A stretch of DNA of 45,058 nucleotides from NCBI GenBank assembly GCA_902793555.1, contig CADBEF010000002.1:1-45058 (forward strand), read 5' to 3'. Both the position numbers and the translations under genes were made by a program. Shown here piece after piece: positions 24,965-32,700 of the stretch (the stretch's first letter is position 1; each line of letters starts with the position of its first letter). The DNA comes from an uncultured bacterium (GTDB taxonomy: Bacteria; Verrucomicrobiota; Kiritimatiellia; RFP12; UBA3636). Below the pieces are notes generated by a model. It was not told the DNA's origin. It did no database searches and saw only the letters and a list, made by a program, of their open reading frames with translations.

Positions 24965-25534
24965 ATGAACGGAGAACGCGTGCAAGCTCTCGTCCGCGAG
25001 CTTCTGCTCGAAATCGGCGAAGACCCGGACCGCGACGGCCTGCGGAAAACGCCGGAGCGCGTCGCGAGGGCGATCGCGCACCTGACCCGCGGCTACTCGG
25101 AGAAGCCGCACGACGTCGTGAACGGCGCCGTGTTCGAGTCGGGCAGCGACAACATGGTCGTCGTGCGCGACATCGACGTCTACAGCCTCTGCGAACACCA
25201 CCTGCTGCCCTTCTTCGGCCACTGCCACGTGGGCTACATCTCGCGCGGCAAGGTGCTCGGCGTGAGCAAGATCGCCCGCATCGTCGACTGCCTCGCCGCG
25301 CGCCTCCAGATCCAGGAGCGGCTCACGAGCGAAATCGCCCGCGCCGTGCGCGACGAGACCGGCGCCGAAGGCGTCGGCGTCGTGATGGAGTGCCAGCATC
25401 TCTGCATGATGATGCGCGGCGTCGAGAAGCAGAACTCGATGATGGCCACGAGCAGCGTGCTCGGCTCGTTCCACGACGACCCCGCCACGCGCGCGGAGTT
25501 CCTCGCGGTGGTCGGCCGCAGCCACCACCGCTAG
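24965..25534 (+). CDS. folE: GTP cyclohydrolase I
   Basis: Converts GTP to 7,8-dihydroneopterin triphosphate for folate or queuosine-type pathways. 189 residues. Zinc ligands are Cys76 and His79 ([18 protein letters not shown]) and Cys147 ([11 protein letters not shown]); [20 protein letters not shown] and the [10 protein letters not shown] segment are also typical. GAAGGAG lies 9 bases before ATG, one of the clear Shine-Dalgarno sites in the window, which fits its position inside a transcript. Confidence 0.96.
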   Translation: MNGERVQALVRELLLEIGEDPDRDGLRKTPERVARAIAHLTRGYSEKPHDVVNGAVFESGSDNMVVVRDIDVYSLCEHHLLPFFGHCHVGYISRGKVLGVSKIARIVDCLAARLQIQERLTSEIARAVRDETGAEGVGVVMECQHLCMMMRGVEKQNSMMATSSVLGSFHDDPATRAEFLAVVGRSHHR

Positions 25535-25608
25535 ACCGGTTCGGGAAGACCATGGCCGGGAGGGCGCGCATCCCCGCGCGCTTCCGTCGCGGAATTGCCG
25601 GAACCGCT
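25535..25608. terminator. convergent gene end after folE and the debranching enzyme
   Basis: 74 bases without a gene. GCGCGC inverted segments (25564-25581) could pair, and the minus-strand trailer reads AGCGGTTCCGGCAATTCCGC, close to the trailer of epmA (AGCGGTTCCAAGAATTCTGC). There is no T tract. Confidence 0.4.
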
Positions 25609-28600
25609 TCAGCCGAGCTGGCGGGCGACGCGGAGAAATTCGGTGGCGCTCCAGGCCTGCGCGTCGCAGCCGCGGCCGGCGTGCGGCGCGTCGCCGTCCA
25701 TGATCTCGGGGATCTGCCCGATGCAGCCCTCCTCGAGGAGCGGCAGCGCGGAGGCGAGCAGCGAGCGCGCGGCGGGGACCGCGGACTGGCCGTAGACCTT
25801 CACGAGCGCTTCGGCGTAGGCCGGGAACGGCCACGGCCAGGCGGTTCCGTTGTGGTAGGCGGGCTTGCGGCGCGTGTCCTCGTCGCCCTCGTAGCGCCCC
25901 CAGTAGGGCGCGTTCGGGTCGTTGAGGAGCGCGCCGTTCGCGCCGCGGACCGGCAGCGCGAACGCGGTGCGGCCCGGGGCGAGCGTGCGGATCGCGCCGG
26001 GGACGAGCAACCGCTCCGCGGACGCGACGACGGCGCGCGCGGCGGGGTGGTCCGCGTCGATCGCGCCGAGCGTGACGGCGAAGAGCTGGTTGCAGCGCAG
26101 ATGGTCGTCCGCGACGGCGTCCGCCGCGGGGCGGTAGCCGCCCGGCGCGTGCCGGCAGTCGGAGAGGAAGCCGCGTTCCGGCGCCCAGAAGAGGCGCGGC
26201 AGCGACGCGCGCGCGGTGTCGCGCAGACCCCGCCACGGGCCCTTCGGCTCGATCTTCGCGGCGAGCGAGAGCGCGGCGATCCAGAGCGCCTGGATCTCGA
26301 CCGGGTAGCCTTCGCGCGGCGTGCCGGCCGGCCAGTTCGTGTCCATCCACGTGAAGTGCGGCGGCGAGAAGACGAGCGCGGTGGCGGGGTCGACGCGGAT
26401 GCCGTTCGGCGTGCCGTCGAGATACCCGCGGAGGATCCGGAGGACGACCTTCGCGAGGTCGGGCGGCGGCTTGCCGCGCCCGGCCTCGCCCGCGACCACG
26501 CAGAACCACAGCGGGGCGTCGGAGGTGTCGCGGTTGGATGCGTCGGCGCCGCAGATCATGTTGGGCAGCGTGCCGCGGTCCTCGAAGTCGCCGAACTTGC
26601 GCAGGACCGCGAGCGCGACGTCGGAGAGGCCGTCCGCGAGCAGGCCGCGCAGCGCGATGAACGTGTCGCGCCCCCAGTCGAGGAACCACGGGTAGCCGGC
26701 GATCACGGTCGGCGCGTCCTCGCGGACGGCGAGGAAGGTGCGCGCCGAAGCGGCCAAGGCTGCTTCAAAGCCGCCTTTGGCGGCGTTCGCAGGTTCGCAG
26801 GTTTGCAGGTTCGCTGGTTGAACGTGCGAACTTGCGAACTTGCGAACTTGTGAACCGTCGTCCGGCACGCCTGCGTGCAGGACGACGGCGTCCCCGCCCG
26901 CGAGAGTCGCGGAGAACCAGCCGGGGCTGAAGAGGTCGGTGGAGCCGTCCTGGCCGCGCGCGGCCTCGTCCGGATGCGCGACCATGTAGTGCCATTCCGG
27001 TTCCGCGACGAAGCGGCCGCCGTCGAGCCGGACCGACAGCGGGACGCGGCCGGGGGGCGCGAACACGAAGCCGGCGGGCTCGGGTCGGACGGCGGCGGGG
27101 AATTCGCGCTCGGGGCCGGTGAAGGCCTTCGTCTTCCCGTGGAAGGAGCGCGATTCGACGTCGGGCCGGAGGATCAGCTCGACGGACTCGGCGTCGTCCG
27201 GGCGCGCGGGGTCTCCGCCGCCGGGCTCGCGCGAGAAGGAGAACGCGGCGCGGTTCTCGCCGGGGACGAGGCGCAGCTCGGCCGCGAGGGCGATCGTGCG
27301 GCCGGTGCCGACGGGCGCGTCGAAGGTCCAGCGCACGGCGTCGGGCCCGGCGCGGAACGAGCGCAGGCACGCGGCGTCGAGCGGCGTGGAGAAGCCGTGG
27401 TTCACGATCCACGCGCGGAGGCGCGGCAGCAACACGACGCGGTCGCACGGGACGGCGGGGTCGGGGTTGGCGGCGAGCAGCGCGTCGTATTGGCTGCGGA
27501 CTTCGCCGAAGCGGGCGCGGACGTGCGCCATCGCGCCGCGGCCGTTGACAAGGAGCGCCGTGAAGTCGCCGCGGCGGACCTCGGCGCCGGACTTCTCGAG
27601 GCGCGGGGCGCGGCAGCGCGCGGGCAGGACCTGCAGCGCGACCGTGCCGCGCAGCGGGCGGTCGGGCGCGGAGAGCTCGAGGCGGAGCGTGGCGGGGACG
27701 GGCTCGTCCGCGTCCGTGGCGGGGTGGTCGACGAACGCGGCGTGCGAGCCGTCCGCGAGCGCGAACGAGCCGGCGCTCTTGCGGAGCGAACGGCCGCCGG
27801 CCGCGTATTCGAGGTGCGCGCGGAACGGCGCGGCGGCTCGCACCAGGAGGAAGTTGCCGGCCGGGAGCGGGACGACGCGGCGCTCGTCCTCGGGGAAGCG
27901 GCAGGTCGTGACGGGCGGCATCGCGCCGTCCGGGAGGAAGCGGCGCACCGCGGCGAGCGGGTCGCCCGCGAGCTCGTCCGCGAGTGCGTCGACGTCCTCG
28001 TCCGGATCGAGCGGGCGGCCCCGCGTGAGCACGCGGCGCAGGCGCAGCGCGGCCATGCGAAGCTCCTGGCGGCGCACAGCCGCGGGCGGCTCGCGCGAGG
28101 GCGGTGCCGCGAGCGCGGCGTCGAGCGCGGCAAGATCGGAGGCCTGTTTCGACAGGCAGAGGACTTGGCCGGGAGCGAGAGTCGTGGTTGAAGAGGTCGA
28201 AAAGGTTGAAGGGGCTCCGGTTTCGGTCGTCGAGTCGAAGAGGACGGTCGCGCCGGCGGCGTCGAAGCCATGCCAGGAGACGGGTTGCTCGCGGTCCGGG
28301 TCGAGATTCGCGAGAACCAACAATTCAACCCTTTCAACCGCTTCCACTCCGCGCGCGCTGCGCAACAGCGCGAGCGAATTGCCGTCCCCGTGCTGGACCA
28401 TCTCGACGTGCGCGCCGGCGCCGAAGGCGGGATGGGTCGCGAGGAGTGCGTTGAGGCGGCGGAGGGCGGCGACCTGGTTGTCGGGCGCGCCCCAGCGCAG
28501 GGCGGAGGCGCCGTGGACGTCGACCTTCTCGTCCGCGAACCACTCGACGCCGTTCGTGATGCCGAAGCAACCCTGCTGCGAGGCGAGCGCCGCGAGGGCG

Positions 28601-29901
28601 GTGCGCATCCGGGCCCACGCGTGCGAACGCGCGGCGAGGCGGTTGTTGTCGTGCGTCTCGGCGTAGTGCGCGAGCGGGCCGGTCTCTTCGCCCATCGCGA
28701 TCGCGCCGGGCAGGTAGCGCTCGAACGCGGAGCGGTCGTCGGTCTGGAAGAGCTCCGAGTAGGCCCAGTCGAGACCCTGCTCGGAAATGAGGTCGCGCGT
28801 GACCGAGATCTTGCCGCCGAGCCCCTCGAGGAGGAAGACCGTGTCGGGGAACTGCTCGCGGACGCGCGCCACGATGTAGCGCCACGTGTCGGCGGGGACC
28901 ATGTAGCCGGCGTCGCAGCGGAAGCCGTCCACGCCCTGCTCGCACCAGTATTCGAAGACGCCCGCCATGAACTCGCGCAGGCCGGGCTTCGCGTAGTCCA
29001 GCTCCACGAGGTCCTCCCACGTGACGCCCCACGCGCCGGGCGAATGGAAGCGTCCGTCCGGCTCGCGGCGGAACCACTCCGGGTGGTGCGCCTGCAGGGT
29101 GGAAGCCCAGCCCGTGTGGTTGGCCGGCAGGTCGATGAAGAGGCGCGCGCCGCGGACGTGGACCGCGTCGACGAGCTCGCGGAACTGGTCGAGCGGCGTC
29201 GCGGCCGGGTCGAACTCCGCGAGCGCGGGGTTGACGGCGAGGAAGTCCGTCCCCGCGAACGGCGAGCCGAAGCGGCCCATGCGCGCGTAGGTCGTCGGGA
29301 TCGGGTGGATGGGCAGGAGCTGGACGACGCGGAAGCCCTCCTCCAGCACGATCGTGTCGAGGCGGCGCGCGAGCGCGCGGAACGTTCCCTCGGGCGGGAT
29401 GGCCGCGTAGCCGCGGGCGTCGAGCGCGAGCGCTTCGGCGGGCGCCGGGTCGCTGCGCCCCGCCTCGCACGCGGGGCCGAACTGGCGCGGGAAGGCGCAG
29501 TAGACGGACGCCCCCTGGACCGTCCACGCGGGCGAGACCTTGATCTCGACGTCGCCGCCGTCGGGCCAGCCCGGGCGCGTCGAGCCGGGCTCGAAGTAGC
29601 ACGCCTTGGCGCGGAAGAAGCCGATGTCGACGAGCGGCAGGCGGACCTGCCAGACCTCGGAAGCCCCCTCGCGGCGCGCGAGGCGCATCGGGACGTCGTT
29701 CCAGTCGAGCGCGAGGGCGGGGCGGTCCTCGTCGAAGCTCGCGACCGTCTCGCGGCGCTTGCGCTTCGCGCCGCCGAGCGAGGTGCGCAGGACGGCGCGG
29801 CCGCCGGCGGGCGCGCCGTCGACGCGCAGCTCGAAGGAGAACGTGTCGCCGGAATGGCGCAGGAAGCGCCCGCCGGGCGCGGGGGACTGGACGACCGTCA
29901 T
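25609..29901 (-). CDS. bifunctional glycogen debranching enzyme, GH13-like plus GH133
   Basis: 1430 residues with the domain order of the eukaryotic debrancher. Residues 1-120 form a beta-sandwich-like start. About 130-600 is an alpha-amylase-type barrel with nucleophile Asp330 (GFRCDAGY), acid/base Glu359 (FLLEGLGG) and Asp418 (ETHDNNR), so transferase or hydrolase activity on alpha-1,4 glucan is likely. A linker and beta-rich region follow (about 640-1010). From about 1040 to 1430 is the amylo-alpha-1,6-glucosidase domain with GYPWFLDWGRDTFIALRG near 1070. It would empty branched glycogen to linear chains and glucose. Three short-repeat insertions lie in frame (26785-26854, 28186-28212, 28322-28339). 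It starts 16 bases after the GNAT gene, with a weak GAGG site. Confidence 0.9.
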   Translation of the reverse strand: MTVVQSPAPGGRFLRHSGDTFSFELRVDGAPAGGRAVLRTSLGGAKRKRRETVASFDEDRPALALDWNDVPMRLARREGASEVWQVRLPLVDIGFFRAKACYFEPGSTRPGWPDGGDVEIKVSPAWTVQGASVYCAFPRQFGPACEAGRSDPAPAEALALDARGYAAIPPEGTFRALARRLDTIVLEEGFRVVQLLPIHPIPTTYARMGRFGSPFAGTDFLAVNPALAEFDPAATPLDQFRELVDAVHVRGARLFIDLPANHTGWASTLQAHHPEWFRREPDGRFHSPGAWGVTWEDLVELDYAKPGLREFMAGVFEYWCEQGVDGFRCDAGYMVPADTWRYIVARVREQFPDTVFLLEGLGGKISVTRDLISEQGLDWAYSELFQTDDRSAFERYLPGAIAMGEETGPLAHYAETHDNNRLAARSHAWARMRTALAALASQQGCFGITNGVEWFADEKVDVHGASALRWGAPDNQVAALRRLNALLATHPAFGAGAHVEMVQHGDGNSLALLRSARGVEAVERVELLVLANLDPDREQPVSWHGFDAAGATVLFDSTTETGAPSTFSTSSTTTLAPGQVLCLSKQASDLAALDAALAAPPSREPPAAVRRQELRMAALRLRRVLTRGRPLDPDEDVDALADELAGDPLAAVRRFLPDGAMPPVTTCRFPEDERRVVPLPAGNFLLVRAAAPFRAHLEYAAGGRSLRKSAGSFALADGSHAAFVDHPATDADEPVPATLRLELSAPDRPLRGTVALQVLPARCRAPRLEKSGAEVRRGDFTALLVNGRGAMAHVRARFGEVRSQYDALLAANPDPAVPCDRVVLLPRLRAWIVNHGFSTPLDAACLRSFRAGPDAVRWTFDAPVGTGRTIALAAELRLVPGENRAAFSFSREPGGGDPARPDDAESVELILRPDVESRSFHGKTKAFTGPEREFPAAVRPEPAGFVFAPPGRVPLSVRLDGGRFVAEPEWHYMVAHPDEAARGQDGSTDLFSPGWFSATLAGGDAVVLHAGVPDDGSQVRKFASSHVQPANLQTCEPANAAKGGFEAALAASARTFLAVREDAPTVIAGYPWFLDWGRDTFIALRGLLADGLSDVALAVLRKFGDFEDRGTLPNMICGADASNRDTSDAPLWFCVVAGEAGRGKPPPDLAKVVLRILRGYLDGTPNGIRVDPATALVFSPPHFTWMDTNWPAGTPREGYPVEIQALWIAALSLAAKIEPKGPWRGLRDTARASLPRLFWAPERGFLSDCRHAPGGYRPAADAVADDHLRCNQLFAVTLGAIDADHPAARAVVASAERLLVPGAIRTLAPGRTAFALPVRGANGALLNDPNAPYWGRYEGDEDTRRKPAYHNGTAWPWPFPAYAEALVKVYGQSAVPAARSLLASALPLLEEGCIGQIPEIMDGDAPHAGRGCDAQAWSATEFLRVARQLG
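26785..26854. repeat. octamer inverted array inside the debranching enzyme linker
   Basis: Four units of GTTCGCAG type (26785-26816) are followed by four of AACTTGCG type (26821-26852). The second arm is the reverse complement of the first apart from G/A transitions, so RNA could fold with G-U pairs into one long hairpin. It encodes residues of about 1016-1039 (VRKFASSHVQPANLQTCEPA), between the middle region and the GH133 domain. Confidence 0.9.
28186..28212. repeat. 9-bp tandem array inside the debranching enzyme (first arm)
   Basis: Three units: GGTTGAAGA, GGTCGAAAA, GGTTGAAGG. On the coding strand they encode part of APSTFSTSSTTTLAP, a Ser/Thr stretch unlike its surroundings. Confidence 0.7.
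28322..28339. repeat. 9-bp tandem array inside the debranching enzyme (second arm, inverted)
   Basis: Two units, AATTCAACC and CTTTCAACC, the reverse complement type of the array 110 bases to the left. They encode part of VEAVERVELLVLANLDPD. Confidence 0.65.
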
Positions 29902-29917
29902 GGCTGGCCTCGCTCGC

Positions 29918-30919
29918 CTAGACGTGGCAGAGGTCCGGGAAGAAGAACGGCGCGGTCGGCGCGCCGTCCGCGCGCGGACCGAAGAGGGCGCGGACGAACG
30001 CGGGGGAGGGCAGGGCGGGGTCGGGCAGCGCCGCGCCGGCCGGGAAGAGCGGCGCGTAGGCCTCGATCAGGCCGGCGTTGTCGAGCGAGCAGAGGCTGTG
30101 CGTCCCGAGGCCGATCCAGGCCGTGTAGGGGCGGAGCGCGTCCATGAGCGGCGCGTCGAGCGGGCCGACCGAGACGTTGAGCGTGTTGGCGGCCTTGACC
30201 GTCTCCGCGGCGATCTCGAGGATGCCGGCGGGCGCGCCCGCGTAGTCGACGAGCTTCTTGTGCTCGGCGGAGTAGACGGCCCAGGCGTCCGGCTCGGCGG
30301 CGCCGGCGGGCGTGGCGGCCCAGACCTCGCACTTGATGCGGCCGAGGCGCTTGCGCCACTGATCGAGCGTCTCCTCGACGAACGGATCGGTGCGGCGGCG
30401 CAGCTCCCACATCGCGGGCGTGACGGGCGCGGCCGCGCCCTCGCCGAGCTTGGCGACGGCGCGCGTGCGCGGGGCGCGGGCGAGCGAATGGCAATCGAAC
30501 CAGGGGGTCCAGAACCACCCCGCCGTCTCGAAGCCGAAGTGCGCGTAGCGGTCGTGGCGGCCGCCGAGCCAGACGAGCTGGACGCCCTCGCCCCGCAGGC
30601 GCTCGAGCTGCGCCTTCAGGAGCGCGCTCATGTAGCCCTTGCCGAGCGCCTCCTGCGCGGTCGACACCTGGCCGATGCCGGCGAAGCGGACGCGGCGGCC
30701 CGCGATGCGCAGGTCCATCGGGTAGGCGCCGACGCAGGAGACGATGCGGCCGCCCTCGCGGACGACGAGGTGTCGCCCCATCACGGCGTCCGTCGGCTCG
30801 AAGAGATCGTCGCAGAACGTCTCGAAGCGGGCGTGCTTGGGATTGCCGCGCGTGAAGACGGCGTAGAGGAAGTCGAGGAGTTCGGCGCGGTCGGCGCCCT
30901 TGGCGGGTTCGATTTGCAT
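29918..30919 (-). CDS. GNAT-family N-acetyltransferase, Eis-like
   Basis: 333 residues. The acetyl-CoA site is in the N-terminal GNAT domain (FAGIGQVSTAQEALGKGYMS, with the GxGxG/A-like ALGKGYMSALL loop near 95-105), followed by GGRHDRYAHFGFETAG. The second half is longer than a simple GNAT, similar to Eis-type enzymes with a tandem GNAT and SCP2-like arrangement. The acceptor is unknown. ATG 30917-30919 is taken because a TAGAAT -10 box ends 7 bases before it; upstream ATGs overlap the promoter. The stop lies 16 bases before the debranching enzyme start, so the two form an operon. Confidence 0.85.
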   Translation of the reverse strand: MQIEPAKGADRAELLDFLYAVFTRGNPKHARFETFCDDLFEPTDAVMGRHLVVREGGRIVSCVGAYPMDLRIAGRRVRFAGIGQVSTAQEALGKGYMSALLKAQLERLRGEGVQLVWLGGRHDRYAHFGFETAGWFWTPWFDCHSLARAPRTRAVAKLGEGAAAPVTPAMWELRRRTDPFVEETLDQWRKRLGRIKCEVWAATPAGAAEPDAWAVYSAEHKKLVDYAGAPAGILEIAAETVKAANTLNVSVGPLDAPLMDALRPYTAWIGLGTHSLCSLDNAGLIEAYAPLFPAGAALPDPALPSPAFVRALFGPRADGAPTAPFFFPDLCHV

Positions 30920-30926
30920 GGGCGGC

Positions 30927-30955
30927 ATTCTAGCACAACGGAATTGCGTTTTGAA
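30927..30955 (-). promoter_or_regulatory. GNAT-debranching enzyme promoter, leaderless type
   Basis: -35 TTCAAA (30950-30955), 17-base spacer, -10 TAGAAT (30927-30932), seven bases to ATG. It overlaps the divergent putP promoter: the two -35 boxes are adjacent, so polymerase could occupy only one at a time. Confidence 0.65.
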
Positions 30956-30973
30956 GCCGAAAAGTGTAGACTG
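30944..30973 (+). promoter_or_regulatory. putP promoter
   Basis: -35 TTGCGT (30944-30949), 18-base spacer, -10 TAGACT (30968-30973). A leader of about 28 bases, rich in A and C, precedes ATG 31009. Confidence 0.65.
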
Positions 30974-31008
30974 TGCGCCCATCCACAAACCAAACCAACG
31001 GGACCACC

Positions 31009-32571
31009 ATGCAAATCCTGGCCTTCTGCCTCTACTTCGCCGTCGTCCTCGCGATCGGCCTCTACTTCTTCGCCAAGTCCAAGGGCTCCGGCGAGAAGGA
31101 ATACTTCCTCGGCGGGCGCCAGATGGGCCCGTGGGTCTCCGCGATGTCCGCGCAGGCCTCCGACATGTCCGGCTGGCTCCTCATGGGCTTCCCCGGCTCC
31201 ATCCTCGCCTTCGGCATGGGCAAGGTCTGGATCGGCATCGGCCTGGCGCTCGGCACGATCCTGAACTGGATCTTCGTCGCGACCCGCCTGCGCCGCTTCT
31301 CGGCGGCCGCGAACGACTCGATCACCCTGCCGCAGTACCTCACGAACCGCTTCGCCTCCTCGAATCCCGCGCTCAAGGTCGCCTGCGCAATCGTGTTCCT
31401 CATCGCGTTCACGGTCTACGTCGCGAGCGGCTTCGTCGCCGGCACGAAGGTGTTCGTCAGCATCGTCCCCGCGCTCAAGGGCCGCGAGATGCTCGCGATG
31501 GAGATCTTCGCGGCGCTCATCCTCTGCTACACGTTCCTCGGCGGCTACAAGGCCGTGTGCTGGACCGACTTCTTCCAGGGCATCATGATGCTCTGCGCGC
31601 TCCTGCTCGTGCCGATCGCGATGTGCTCGACGGGGCACTTCGACGCGTCGTTCTCCGGCGCGTTCGCGGATGGCATCAAGCCGTTCGGGAGCAATCCGTT
31701 CGCGGCCTCGTGGAAGGACATCGTCTCCGGCCTCGGCTGGGGCCTGGGCTACTTCGGCATGCCGCACATCCTCGTGCGCTTCATGGGCATCAAGGACCCG
31801 AAGAGCGTGAAGAAGTCGGCGTGGATCGCCTGCGTCTGGGTCGTGCTCTCGCTCGGCGCGGCGGTGGCGATCGCCATCCTCGGCCGCACGTACCTGCTCT
31901 CCGGCGGCGATTCGCTCGCCGCGCAGCTGATCCCCGAGTCCGCGCAGCAGATGGTGTTCGTGACGGTCGTGAACGACCTCTTCCCGGGGTTCGTCGCGGG
32001 CGTCCTCCTGGCCGCGATCATCGCCGCGTCGATGAGCACGGCGGACTCGCAGCTCCTGGTCGCCTCGTCCGCGTTCTCGAGCGACTTCTACCAGCCCGTC
32101 GTCCGCAAGAACCAGGCGACCGACGCGGAGATGCTCTGGGTCGGGCGCTTCGTGGTGATGATCGTCGCGTTCGTGGCGTTCTACGTCGCCGCGAGCGGCC
32201 TGGAGAAGCCCGGTTCGTGGGCCTCGAGCATCATGGACATGGTGGAGAACGCGTGGGGCCTCTTCGGCGCGGCGTTCGGGCCGGTCGTGATCCTCTCGCT
32301 CTTCTGGCGCCGCTTCAACTACGCGGGCGCGCTCGCCGGCATCGTGACCGGCGCGGTGGTCGACCTGGCGTGGCTGCTCGTCCCCGTGATGGCGGTCGAG
32401 GGCGCGGACGGCGTCCAGTCGCTCGTCTCGCTGAGCAGCGGCCTTGGCGTCTACGAGATCGTCCCCGGCTTCGCCGCGGGCCTCGTGGCGGCCGTCCTCG
32501 CCTCGCTCCAGACGGAGAAGCCCGGCCCGGAGGTCGACGCGATCTTCGACAAGGCCGTCGCGAAGGCGTAG
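31009..32571 (+). CDS. putP: sodium/proline symporter
   Basis: Solute:sodium symporter of the inner membrane. 520 residues with about 13 hydrophobic helices. The N-terminal block (FLGGRQMGPWVSAMSAQASD then MSGWLLMGFPG) and GYKAVCWTDFFQGIMM match PutP. AASMSTADSQLLVASSAFSS in helix 8 is the sodium-site motif, and DIVSGLGWGLGYFGMPHIL also fits PutP. ATG 31009 is the conserved start (MQILAFCLYFAVVLAIGLYF); an earlier in-frame ATG lies only 5 bases or fewer downstream of the -10 box. A strong GC hairpin follows the stop. Proline is the best-supported substrate from sequence similarity but is not proven. Confidence 0.92.
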   Translation: MQILAFCLYFAVVLAIGLYFFAKSKGSGEKEYFLGGRQMGPWVSAMSAQASDMSGWLLMGFPGSILAFGMGKVWIGIGLALGTILNWIFVATRLRRFSAAANDSITLPQYLTNRFASSNPALKVACAIVFLIAFTVYVASGFVAGTKVFVSIVPALKGREMLAMEIFAALILCYTFLGGYKAVCWTDFFQGIMMLCALLLVPIAMCSTGHFDASFSGAFADGIKPFGSNPFAASWKDIVSGLGWGLGYFGMPHILVRFMGIKDPKSVKKSAWIACVWVVLSLGAAVAIAILGRTYLLSGGDSLAAQLIPESAQQMVFVTVVNDLFPGFVAGVLLAAIIAASMSTADSQLLVASSAFSSDFYQPVVRKNQATDAEMLWVGRFVVMIVAFVAFYVAASGLEKPGSWASSIMDMVENAWGLFGAAFGPVVILSLFWRRFNYAGALAGIVTGAVVDLAWLLVPVMAVEGADGVQSLVSLSSGLGVYEIVPGFAAGLVAAVLASLQTEKPGPEVDAIFDKAVAKA

Positions 32572-32591
32572 CGCCGCTCCGGCGCGATTCC

Positions 32592-32626
32592 GCGGGGCGC
32601 GGGCGGCTCGGCCGCCCGCGCCCCGC
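32592..32626 (+). terminator. strong hairpin after putP
   Basis: A perfect 16-bp stem (left arm 32592-32607, right arm 32611-32626) closes a TCG loop. It is followed by CCGTTTCC rather than a T tract. Possible terminator or 3' RNA stabiliser. Confidence 0.7.
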
Positions 32627-32664
32627 CCGTTTCCGCGTCCCGCCGGACCGGCCCTCCGCCGGAC

Positions 32665-32693
32665 TTCCGCGGCGGACGGCGTTGTGGTAGAAT
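32665..32693 (+). promoter_or_regulatory. promoter of EamA-like gene, leaderless type
   Basis: -10 TAGAAT (32688-32693), 17-base spacer to a weak -35, TTCCGC (32665-32670). Seven bases (GCCCGCC) then ATG 32701. Confidence 0.6.
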
Positions 32694-32700
32694 GCCCGCC

